Assembly: GCA_034437035.1 (NCBI GenBank)
Contig: DAOTUI010000247.1
Span: 14,136 to 78,135 of the forward strand
Origin: CAKZQX01 sp034437035
Lineage (GTDB): Bacteria; Chloroflexota; Chloroflexia; Chloroflexales; Chloroflexaceae
Reading direction: 5' to 3'
Length of the DNA stretch: 64,000 nt
The translations under genes and the position numbers were made by a program. Below are positions 17,333 to 23,942 of the stretch, in pieces. Each line of letters opens with the position of its first letter. Position 1 is the stretch's first letter. The notes beneath the pieces were generated by a model. The model was not told the origin of the DNA. It did not search any database and was given only the letters and a program-made list of their open reading frames with translations.

Positions 17333-17695
17333 ATGCGCCGACATCTGGGTGATTTTGGCGAGGCGGCAGCCGCAGCATATCTGATCCGCCAGGGTTATGT
17401 TGTGTGCGAACGCCAGTGGCACTGTCGTAGTGGCGAGATTGACCTGATTGCCCGCCAGGGTGATCAGGTCGTTTTTGTGGAGGTGCGTACCCGGCGCAAT
17501 ACGCCATCCGGCAGTGCGGAGGAGTCGGTGACGCCGGCCAAACAGCAGCGGCTGGTCGAATTGGCGTATGCCTACATCGAGGCACATAACCTGGATGAAC
17601 ATACTCCCTGGCGCATTGATGTGATCGCTGTGCGGATTGACGGAGCCGGCCGCATCGTTCAGTTGACCCATATCCCGCACGCGGTTGAGGAGTAA
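17333..17695 (+). CDS. YraN/UPF0102 nuclease-fold protein
   Basis: 120 residues from the ATG at 17333 (an ATG at 17318 is also possible). UPF0102 signature: RRHLGDFGEAAAAAYL, GYVVCERQWHCRSGEIDLIA, VVFVEVRTR, then the C-terminal IDVIAV strand. The family has an endonuclease-like (PD-(D/E)XK/Holliday-resolvase-related) fold with the E-x(~9)-D and ExR residues. No firm function is established. The gene starts within the stop region of the HNH gene, so translation is probably coupled. Confidence 0.92.
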   Translation: MRRHLGDFGEAAAAAYLIRQGYVVCERQWHCRSGEIDLIARQGDQVVFVEVRTRRNTPSGSAEESVTPAKQQRLVELAYAYIEAHNLDEHTPWRIDVIAVRIDGAGRIVQLTHIPHAVEE

Positions 17696-17706
17696 CAGGT
17701 AGATAT

Positions 17707-17736
17707 TTGACGCTCTTGCAAGGTTTCTGCTATACT
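17707..17736 (+). promoter_or_regulatory. sigma70-type promoter for the DHH-like gene
   Basis: TTGACG (17707-17712), 18-bp spacer, TATACT (17731-17736). The transcript should begin near 17743, which excludes the TTG at 17736 as start codon of the following gene. Confidence 0.75.
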
Positions 17737-17783
17737 TGAAGCCTCAAGTATATGGTAAGATCCTAGAATGCGAGTGCGATTGC

Positions 17784-18617
17784 GTGCGGTGCCCTCAAAC
17801 AATCGTTGGTCACCTGGCACCAGACCTGGATTGTCTGGCAGCCATCTGGATCCTTGTCCGCTTTGGTGGAGCAGGCGACGCCGAGCTGGTTTTTGTCCCG
17901 GCCGGACAGACGCTCAATGGTCAACCTGCCGATAGTGACCCGCGCATTGTCCATGTTGATACCGGATGTGGCCGGTTTGACCATCATCAGGGGGCTGACC
18001 CCTCTCTGAGTGCCGCGGAACTGGTGCGTCGAGCGGTAGCGAATGATGACCCGGTGCTGCAACGGCTGGTTGAGCAGGTGACACGCCTGGATCATGCCGA
18101 TGTGCCACGGGGAGCATCTCCGCTTTTCTTCACGGTAAATGACCTGATTGCCGGGTATAACCAGCTTTTCCCCACGCGCCCCCACCATGTCGTTCAGGCG
18201 ATGTTGCCCAACCTGGATGCCTGGTATGCGCAAGAGCAGCGCCAGACACGCCTGGAAGGTGCGTTTGTGCGCCGGATGGAGTTTACCACGCCCTGGGGCC
18301 TGGGAATTGCTATGCAGAGTGACGATGGCGGTTCCAGCCGGCTGGCCTACCGGCATGGCGCAGTGCTCTATGCCTATCGGGATGGCCGGGGCAATATGGG
18401 CATTGCGGCACAGAGCCGCTCAGATGTGGACCTGGAACCGGTCTACTTTGATCTGAAGCAGGTGGACGCGGCCGCCGACTGGTATCTGCACCCCAACCAT
18501 CGCATGCTGCTCTGTGGAACGGCCAAAGCACCGCCACGCCAACCCTCCGGGCTCACCCTCGAAGAACTGGTTGATGTGATTACCTGGGATCGCGGGGAAG
18601 TCATTCTGCGCCGGTAA
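17784..18617 (+). CDS. DHH-like phosphoesterase-fold protein
   Basis: About 277 residues if the GTG at 17784 is used; the frame extends to a TTG at 17736, but that lies in the promoter -10 box. Conserved acidic/His sites resemble DHH/MYG1-type metal hydrolases: GHLAPDLDCLAAIW (Asp and His of the first motif), VHVDTGCGRFDHHQG (DHH-like) and TRLDHAD. The C-terminal half (AYRHGAVLYAYRDGRGNMG) forms a separate substrate-binding-like part. The substrate is unknown; related proteins act on nucleotides or RNA. Confidence 0.7.
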   Translation: MRCPQTIVGHLAPDLDCLAAIWILVRFGGAGDAELVFVPAGQTLNGQPADSDPRIVHVDTGCGRFDHHQGADPSLSAAELVRRAVANDDPVLQRLVEQVTRLDHADVPRGASPLFFTVNDLIAGYNQLFPTRPHHVVQAMLPNLDAWYAQEQRQTRLEGAFVRRMEFTTPWGLGIAMQSDDGGSSRLAYRHGAVLYAYRDGRGNMGIAAQSRSDVDLEPVYFDLKQVDAAADWYLHPNHRMLLCGTAKAPPRQPSGLTLEELVDVITWDRGEVILRR

Positions 18618-18618
18618 C

Positions 18619-19017
18619 TCATTTGACACCCTGCCCATAGACGCGGTGGATGGTGATCCGGGCCGCAGCCATGGCATCGGATGTGGGGCGGTTGGCGAGA
18701 TACTCCTCGGCTGCTTCAGGTGAGCCACGGTAACGCAGGGCCAGCCGCCGCCGCAGATCATTACTGGGTGGACCAAGTTCCGCCGTGCCCCGCACGGTCA
18801 GGTAGCGCTGCCGGTCCTCCACGGTCAGGCTGATGGTCGGGTTGTGGCGCAGATTGCGCGCTTTGATGCTCCCACTGCCCAGGCTGAAACGGATACTCTC
18901 CTCCTCACGGAGATACCAGACCACGGTCTGCTGAATGGTGCCATCGGGATTGAGCGTGGCAATCACGGCGTAGTAGACCTCGTCGAGAAATGCGCGTTGC
19001 GCTTCGGTTAGAATCAT
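18619..19017 (-). CDS. pyridoxamine 5'-phosphate oxidase-fold protein, probably F420- or flavin-dependent
   Basis: 132 residues of the split-barrel PPOX class. Visible: LDEVYYAVIATLNPDGTIQQTVVWYLREE, KARNLRHNPTISLTVED and YLTVRGTAEL. This pattern is that of small PPOX-class F420-dependent proteins, which fits the F420 operon at 51.5-57.6 kb, but FMN or haem binding cannot be excluded. It is convergent with the DHH-like gene, with only one base between stops. Confidence 0.85.
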   Translation of the reverse strand: MILTEAQRAFLDEVYYAVIATLNPDGTIQQTVVWYLREEESIRFSLGSGSIKARNLRHNPTISLTVEDRQRYLTVRGTAELGPPSNDLRRRLALRYRGSPEAAEEYLANRPTSDAMAAARITIHRVYGQGVK

Positions 19018-19095
19018 AGGGTTCGTCTTTCCGGAAATAAAAGATAAGGCCGGCGTTTTTCACGGTACTTCTATTTTAACCCGGAAATGAACTGA

Positions 19096-19130
19096 GAACC
19101 AGGAACCGGCGACCGGGAGCCGAGAGTCAA
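19096..19130. repeat. degenerate heptamer array, GAACCGG type
   Basis: 7-mers GAACCAG, GAACCGG, CGACCGG, GAGCCGA, GAGTCAA between the PPOX and HD genes. Confidence 0.6.
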
Positions 19131-19150
19131 CAAGTGGTGTGCAACCCCAA

Positions 19151-19178
19151 TTCAAAACTCAAAACTCAACATTTAAAA
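19151..19178. repeat. degenerate heptamer array, CTCAAAA type
   Basis: 7-mers TTCAAAA, CTCAAAA, CTCAACA, TTTAAAA. It runs up to the stop codon of the HD gene. Confidence 0.65.
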
Positions 19179-19826
19179 CCTCTCTAACTCATTCCCAAGC
19201 TGCTGGAGAAACTGCTGTATAAATGCCGTGCGCACGCGGGCTGCGGCCTGCCCTGACGCCGTGTGCATCATATCGGCCAGGTTGAGCAGCTTGACGTAGA
19301 AGTGATCCAGGATATTGGCAGTATCGTCGGGCGGGCGGCTGGTGGGAAACGGCGCATCCAGGTCGTAGAGCGGTTTGCCCAACGCACCACCCAGTTGCAG
19401 ACAGCGGGCGATGCCGATGGCTCCCAGCGCATCGAGCCGGTCGGCATCCTGGACGACCATTGCTTCAAGGGTGCGCGGGGCAATCCCGGCGGAAAAGCTG
19501 TGCGCCGCAATTGCATGTTCAATCGCCGGGATGTGGATTGCCGGGAAGTGGTTATTCCGCAGAAATGTGCTCGCCACCTGCGCGGCAAGCGTTGACGCAC
19601 GGCTGCGCTGCGGCGAGTCCTTGGGGACAACCACGCAGTCGTGGAGCCAGGCGGCGGGCAGCACTATCTCCAGGCGGGCACCTTCGGCGATTGCCAGCGC
19701 ATGCGCGTTAGCAACCACGCGCCGGATGTGGGCCAGGTCGTGCGCCGGATCATTGGAGGAAAGCTGCTCCTCCAGCAAACGGATGAAACGGGATTCCCAG
19801 GTGGACCAGCCGGGGATGGTGTTCAT
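19173..19826 (-). CDS. HD-domain phosphohydrolase (YedJ-like)
   Basis: 217 residues, ATG with AAGGAAG upstream. HD-superfamily metal ligands are visible in order: HDLAHIRRV (His), AAWLHDCV (HD) and VVQDADRLDALGAIG (Asp). The last motif and the C-terminal ILDHFYVKLLNLADMMHT are typical of the YedJ/YpgQ subgroup of small nucleotide hydrolases. The target duplication of element B1 ends only 13 bp upstream of the start codon, directly before the ribosome site. Confidence 0.93.
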   Translation of the reverse strand: MNTIPGWSTWESRFIRLLEEQLSSNDPAHDLAHIRRVVANAHALAIAEGARLEIVLPAAWLHDCVVVPKDSPQRSRASTLAAQVASTFLRNNHFPAIHIPAIEHAIAAHSFSAGIAPRTLEAMVVQDADRLDALGAIGIARCLQLGGALGKPLYDLDAPFPTSRPPDDTANILDHFYVKLLNLADMMHTASGQAAARVRTAFIQQFLQQLGNELERF

Positions 19827-19845
19827 ATTTTCTTCCTTTCAGTTA

Positions 19846-20041
19846 CAGGACTTACGCGGTGGGTATACAAACCGGACGTTTCACCCAATGGAAGCGCCAA
19901 TTCGCCTGCGGCAGCATGGTACATGATGTTCTTTCTCACGAAAATTTTGCACTTTGTGCAAAATTTTCGTGAGAAAGGATGGAAGATTCCATCCTGCCGG
20001 AGGCGAAATGTCCTTTCGAGTCAGTGACCGCGTAACTCCTG
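19846..20041 (+). mobile_element. nested-palindrome element, copy B1
   Basis: 196 bp with ends CAGGACTTACGCGGT and ACCGCGTAACTCCTG. Flanked by TCAGTTA (19839-19845 and 20042-20048). Apical stem TTTCTCACGAAAATTTTGCA with its complement; the unusual C in TTTCTC is matched by GAG on the other arm. Confidence 0.9.
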
Positions 20042-20048
20042 TCAGTTA

Positions 20049-20245
20049 CAGGACTTACGCGGTGGGCATGCAAATCAGGCATTTGCCTGGATGAACGGCC
20101 CGATTCGCCTGCGGCAGCATGGTACGTGATCTATCTTTTTCACAAAACATTTGCACAGGGTGCAAATGTTTTGTGAAAAAGCATCGAATCTTCCGCCCTG
20201 CCGGAGGCGAAATGCTCTGCCGAGTCAGTGACCGCGTAACGCGTG
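20049..20245 (+). mobile_element. nested-palindrome element, copy B2
   Basis: 197 bp, tandem to B1 and bordered by TCAGTTA on both sides (20042-20048, 20246-20252). The apical stem is 21 bp with a 3-nt loop. Confidence 0.9.
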
Positions 20246-20327
20246 TCAGTTATAACAGCGCCCACCAACAAAGATGGTACAATCTATGTATCAGCCGGAA
20301 AGAGTGAGCAGATTGCAGGGTAAGGAT

Positions 20328-20672
20328 ATGGATAGTTTTACCATTCGCGCAATTCTTGCGGGGATTATTTTAATCATTCTGGTGCAGCAGGCCCGCCACG
20401 CCACGGCCGGTTCGCACCGGCGGCGGGCATTTGTGCTGGCCGCGGGCGGGCTGAGTGTGTTCCTGCTGATCCATCTGTCGCTGGCGATGGGCATAGCTGT
20501 CGGCCCGCTGATAACGCCGCTGGTTGCGCCGGCAATTGGACTGCTGGCCGCCGGTCTGCTATTTCTGGTGCTGGCGTGGCGACGGGGCGAGATGCGGGAA
20601 CAGGTTGAGCGCATGCGCGAGGCACTTGTCACTGAACGAACCCGCCGTGAACAGGAAGTCGAGGAGAAATAG
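20328..20672 (+). CDS. small membrane protein with C-terminal coiled coil
   Basis: 114 residues from the ATG at 20328, which has GCAGGGTAAGG upstream. Three membrane segments (residues ~5-22, ~35-55, ~60-85) are followed by a charged helix with heptad character (MREQVERMREALVTERTRRE). The stop is two bases before the proA start, so the two are probably translated together. No family recognised. A direct role with proA is not implied by the sequence. Confidence 0.75.
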   Translation: MDSFTIRAILAGIILIILVQQARHATAGSHRRRAFVLAAGGLSVFLLIHLSLAMGIAVGPLITPLVAPAIGLLAAGLLFLVLAWRRGEMREQVERMREALVTERTRREQEVEEK

Positions 20673-20674
20673 CG

Positions 20675-21949
20675 ATGACAACCGAGATTGATGCAATTGG
20701 GCAACAGGCGCGCGCCGCAGCCCGGCACCTGGCGGCGCTGCGCCGGGCCGGGAAGGATGCCGCACTGCATGCAATTGCCGATCTGCTCCAGGAGCGCCAG
20801 GAGATGATCCTGGAGGCGAATGCACTGGATATGGAAGCGGCCCGCGCTGCCGGTACCAGCGGTTCATTGCTGGACCGGATGCTGCTGACACCGGAGCGAT
20901 TGGCGGCAATTGCGGCCGATACGCGCAGTGTGGCCGATCTGGATGACCCGGTGGGCGAGGTGTTTGAAACCACCGAGCGCCCCAACGGGTTGCGTCTGCA
21001 TAAGCGCCGCACGCCGCTGGGGGTGGTCGGGGTGATTTACGAGGCCCGCCCAAATGTGACGATCGATGTTGCGGCGCTCTGTTTGAAGACGGGCAACGCG
21101 GTGATCCTGCGTGGGGGCCGCGATATCCGCCACAGTTGCGCGGCGATTACCAACGCGATTGGCGCGGCGCTGGAGCGTACCGGCCTGCCCGCCGATGCGG
21201 TTCAGAGTATGACCAACCCTGACCGGGAACTGGTGCGGGAACTGCTGCGGCTGGATCAGTATGTCGATATGATTATCCCGCGGGGGGGGGCGCAACTGCA
21301 CCGCTTCTGCCGCGAGCATGCTACCATTCCGGTGATTACCGGCGGCCTGGGGGTTTGCCATATCTATGCGGATAACAGCGCAGATCTGGAAAAGTCGGTG
21401 CCGATTATCTACAACGCCAAGGTGCAGCGGCCCAGCGTGTGTAATGCACTCGATACCCTGCTGGTACAGCGCGAGATTGCGCCGCAGTTGCTGCCCGCCG
21501 TAGCAGCGGCGCTGGCTCCCGCCGGCGTTGAACTGCGGGCCGATCCGGAAGCGCTGGCAATCCTGGCCGACGCACCCGACGCCGCCAACTGGAAGCTTAT
21601 CCCCGCCGGCCCGGAAGACTTCGGCACCGAATTTATGGCGCTGATCCTCTCGATCCGGGTTGTGGATGGGCTGGAGCAGGCAATGGTGCATATTGCCGAC
21701 TACAGCACCGGCCACAGTGAGGCCATTCTGACCACCAATGCCGAGGATGCGGCGACGTTTGTCAACCTGGTGGATAGTGCTGCTGTCTTTGTTAATGCCT
21801 CGACCCGCTTCAATGACGGGGGACAGTTTGGGCTGGGCGCTGAGATTGCAGTCAGTACGCAGAAACTCCATGCTCGGGGGCCAATGGGACTACGCGAACT
21901 TACCACCTACAAATGGGTTGGCGAAGGGGACTGGCTGGTACGGGCATAG
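20675..21949 (+). CDS. proA: gamma-glutamyl phosphate reductase
   Basis: 424 residues. It reduces gamma-glutamyl phosphate to glutamate-5-semialdehyde with NADPH, the second step of proline synthesis. Family features: GVVGVIYEARPNVTIDVAALC, LKTGNAVILRGG, IPRGGAQLHRFC, the catalytic-cysteine block KVQRPSVCNALDTLL, and STRFNDGGQFGLGAEIAVST near the end. Start ATG follows GAGGAGAAATAGCG and is coupled to the small membrane protein. proB is not in the window. Confidence 0.98.
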   Translation: MTTEIDAIGQQARAAARHLAALRRAGKDAALHAIADLLQERQEMILEANALDMEAARAAGTSGSLLDRMLLTPERLAAIAADTRSVADLDDPVGEVFETTERPNGLRLHKRRTPLGVVGVIYEARPNVTIDVAALCLKTGNAVILRGGRDIRHSCAAITNAIGAALERTGLPADAVQSMTNPDRELVRELLRLDQYVDMIIPRGGAQLHRFCREHATIPVITGGLGVCHIYADNSADLEKSVPIIYNAKVQRPSVCNALDTLLVQREIAPQLLPAVAAALAPAGVELRADPEALAILADAPDAANWKLIPAGPEDFGTEFMALILSIRVVDGLEQAMVHIADYSTGHSEAILTTNAEDAATFVNLVDSAAVFVNASTRFNDGGQFGLGAEIAVSTQKLHARGPMGLRELTTYKWVGEGDWLVRA

Positions 21950-22012
21950 TGTATTGAAAGTGTCTCCTGGTTTACCGATGGATATTACGCACAATACATG
22001 ATTTAATTCCAT

Positions 22013-22789
22013 ATGAAGTATCAACTAAAATTAGCCCATCTCTACCCGGAGCAGATGAATATCTATGGTGATCGGGGGAATATCATCACGCTGGCGCAGC
22101 GCTGTGCCTGGCGCGGGATCGAACTTACGGTCGTTACCGTCGGCGTGGGCGATACGCCGGACTGGAGCACATACGACCTGGCCTTCTTCGGGGGTGGTCA
22201 GGACAGTGGGCAGGCGCTGATTGCCGAGGATTTCCTGCGCCGCCAGGGGGAGCCGCTGGCCCGCGCAATTGAGGATGGCCTGGCGATGCTGGCGATCTGT
22301 GGGGGCTACCAACTGCTGGGGCACTATTTTCTCACCCACACGGGCGAGCGCCTGCCCGGTGTGGGTGTCCTGGATGTGCATACCGTCGGCGGTAAGCAGC
22401 GCCTGATTGGGAATATCGTGATCGAGTGTGACCCGGAGTTGGGTATTGGCACCGCCGAGGCGACGGCAGATGGTCGCCGATCACCCGTGCGGCTGGTGGG
22501 ATTTGAAAATCATAGCGGACGGACCTATCATGGGCCGCGTGTGCGGCCGCTGGGACGGGTGCTGGTGGGGCATGGCGACAATGGTGAGGATGGTGTCGGC
22601 GGGGGGGTGTATCGCAACACCATCGGCTGCTACCTGCATGGCTCGCTGCTGCCGAAAAACCCGCAGCTTGCCGATCATCTGCTGCTGCCGGCGCTCCGGC
22701 GGCGCTACGGTTCAGCGGTAACATTCCCACCGCTTGAAGACCTGCTTGAACTGCGGGCCCAGCGAACGATGGTCGAGCGGTTAATGTAG
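22013..22789 (+). CDS. gatD: lipid II isoglutaminyl synthase, glutaminase subunit GatD
   Basis: 258 residues, class I glutamine amidotransferase of the CobB/CobQ type. It supplies ammonia to MurT for amidation of D-Glu in lipid II. Visible: LAHLYPEQMNIYGDRGNI (typical GatD N-terminus), FFGGGQDSGQ, nucleophile Cys in LAICGGYQLLG, GFENHSGRT, and the His in GCYLHGSLLPKNP. GatD is usually encoded with murT; murT is not in this window, so it must be elsewhere. No clear ribosome site is seen before the ATG at 22013. Confidence 0.9.
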   Translation: MKYQLKLAHLYPEQMNIYGDRGNIITLAQRCAWRGIELTVVTVGVGDTPDWSTYDLAFFGGGQDSGQALIAEDFLRRQGEPLARAIEDGLAMLAICGGYQLLGHYFLTHTGERLPGVGVLDVHTVGGKQRLIGNIVIECDPELGIGTAEATADGRRSPVRLVGFENHSGRTYHGPRVRPLGRVLVGHGDNGEDGVGGGVYRNTIGCYLHGSLLPKNPQLADHLLLPALRRRYGSAVTFPPLEDLLELRAQRTMVERLM

Positions 22790-22868
22790 GCGCAAGCCCG
22801 GAGCAGCACACCCCGGAACGGCGCGCAGCGGTCAGCATTTGCCGAACACTATGGGTTCCTGGTAGTGA

Positions 22869-23067
22869 CTGGAGTTACGCGATCTCTCTCTCCTGGCCGA
22901 GGATAGCGCCTCCGGCAGGGTGGAAGATCGCATGCTTTTTCATAAAAATCTTGCACACGGTGCAAGATTTTTATGAAAAAGAATAAAAGAGTACCATGCT
23001 GCCGCAGGCGAAACATGCCGTTACCAGGGTCAAACGTCCAGTCTGGGCACCGACCGCGTAACGCATG
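22869..23067 (-). mobile_element. nested-palindrome element, copy C1
   Basis: 199 bp in inverse orientation to A and B (CGCCTCCGGCAG first, CTGCCGCAGGCG second, giving a C-C mismatch on this strand). Apical stem TTTTTCATAAAAATCTTGCA with full complement. Confidence 0.85.
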
Positions 23068-23074
23068 TTAGTTA

Positions 23075-23290
23075 CAGAAGTTACGCGGTCGGTTCCAAAC
23101 CCAGGCGTCTGCCGGGACAACTAGCCCGATGCGCCTCCGGCAGGGTGGAATGGGACATGCTTTTTCCGGAACATGTGGCACGCTGTGCCACATGTTCCGG
23201 AAAAAGACAAAAACGTACCATACTGCCGCAGGCGAAATATGCCGTTATGAGAGCAAACGGTCCGTTTGAACGCACACCGCGTAACTCCTG
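23075..23290 (-). mobile_element. nested-palindrome element, copy C2
   Basis: 216 bp, bordered by TTAGTTA on both sides (23068-23074, 23291-23297). The apical stem TTTTTCCGGAACATGTGGCA is the most diverged, yet its partner arm matches throughout. Confidence 0.9.
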
Positions 23291-23297
23291 TTAGTTA

Positions 23298-23494
23298 CAG
23301 AAGTTACGCGGTCACTCCTTGGGAACCTGGTTTCGCCTCCGGCAGGGCGGAACCGAGCATCCTTTTTCACGAACATGTGGCTCTGTAAGCCACATGTTCG
23401 TGAAAAAGATAAAAAAGTATCATGCTGCCGCAGGCGAAGACTGCCGTTGTGGGAGCACATGTCTGATTTGCAGACCCCCACCGCGTAAGTCGTG
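23298..23494 (-). mobile_element. nested-palindrome element, copy C3
   Basis: 197 bp, third tandem unit; left border TTAGTTA (23291-23297). Apical stem CACGAACATGTGGC with its complement. Confidence 0.88.
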
Positions 23495-23502
23495 TTACAT
23501 GA

Positions 23503-23611
23503 CAGGCGTTACGCGGTTCTGCCAATTCCGGCCTTGTGCCAGACCCAAACGCCAGATTCGCCCTGCCGGAGGCGAATCCCATCTATTTGATGGATGACCG
23601 CGTAAGTCCTG
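23503..23611 (+). mobile_element. nested-palindrome element, copy C4 (half element)
   Basis: 109 bp. Both terminal inverted repeats (CAGGCGTTACGCGG and CCGCGTAAGTCCTG) remain, but only the CTGCCGGAGGCG arm is present; the other arm and apical hairpin are gone. It is bordered by ACATGA and TCATGA. Confidence 0.8.
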
Positions 23612-23636
23612 TCATGATAGTAGAAGCGCGTTTGCC

Positions 23637-23918
23637 TTATTCTTGACCGAGATGATCAAGGAAAGTGTACAGATCAGGGAGAATCGCCCGATCAAACCCA
23701 AACTGAGTAGCAGTTTTTGGCAACTGCTGCGGAGCAATAAACGAACCACTATTGCCCCAATAACACGCTTCATCCACGGTGGATTTTTCTGCCGTCAGAT
23801 CATGCTCCTGCATCCAGGCCCAGATACAGCGACCAAGATGTTCATTGGTGATAGAGCAGTCGGGATAGCGCTTACGGATGTACAGAATAAACTTGTCATT
23901 GCCCATGCTTATACTCAC
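23637..23918 (-). CDS. small hypothetical protein
   Basis: 93 residues from a GTG with GGAGG close upstream (an ATG four codons later is the alternative). It is rich in aromatic residues and acidic overall, with no membrane segment. It begins 24 bp after the stop of the pseudokinase-VWA gene on the same strand, so it is probably co-transcribed with it. No family recognised. Confidence 0.6.
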   Translation of the reverse strand: MSISMGNDKFILYIRKRYPDCSITNEHLGRCIWAWMQEHDLTAEKSTVDEACYWGNSGSFIAPQQLPKTATQFGFDRAILPDLYTFLDHLGQE

Positions 23919-23942
23919 TGAACCTCCTCTTACACCAGGCTG

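Noticed and set aside
20864..21871. 335-residue ORF antisense to proA
   Set aside because: Complete overlap with a clear proA gene; shadow frame of a GC-rich coding region, without motifs.
23340..23410. apical hairpins of the palindromic elements as intrinsic terminators
   Set aside because: The T-run opens the stem and the A-run closes it on both strands; no U-tract follows the hairpin, so they lack the form of a Rho-independent terminator.
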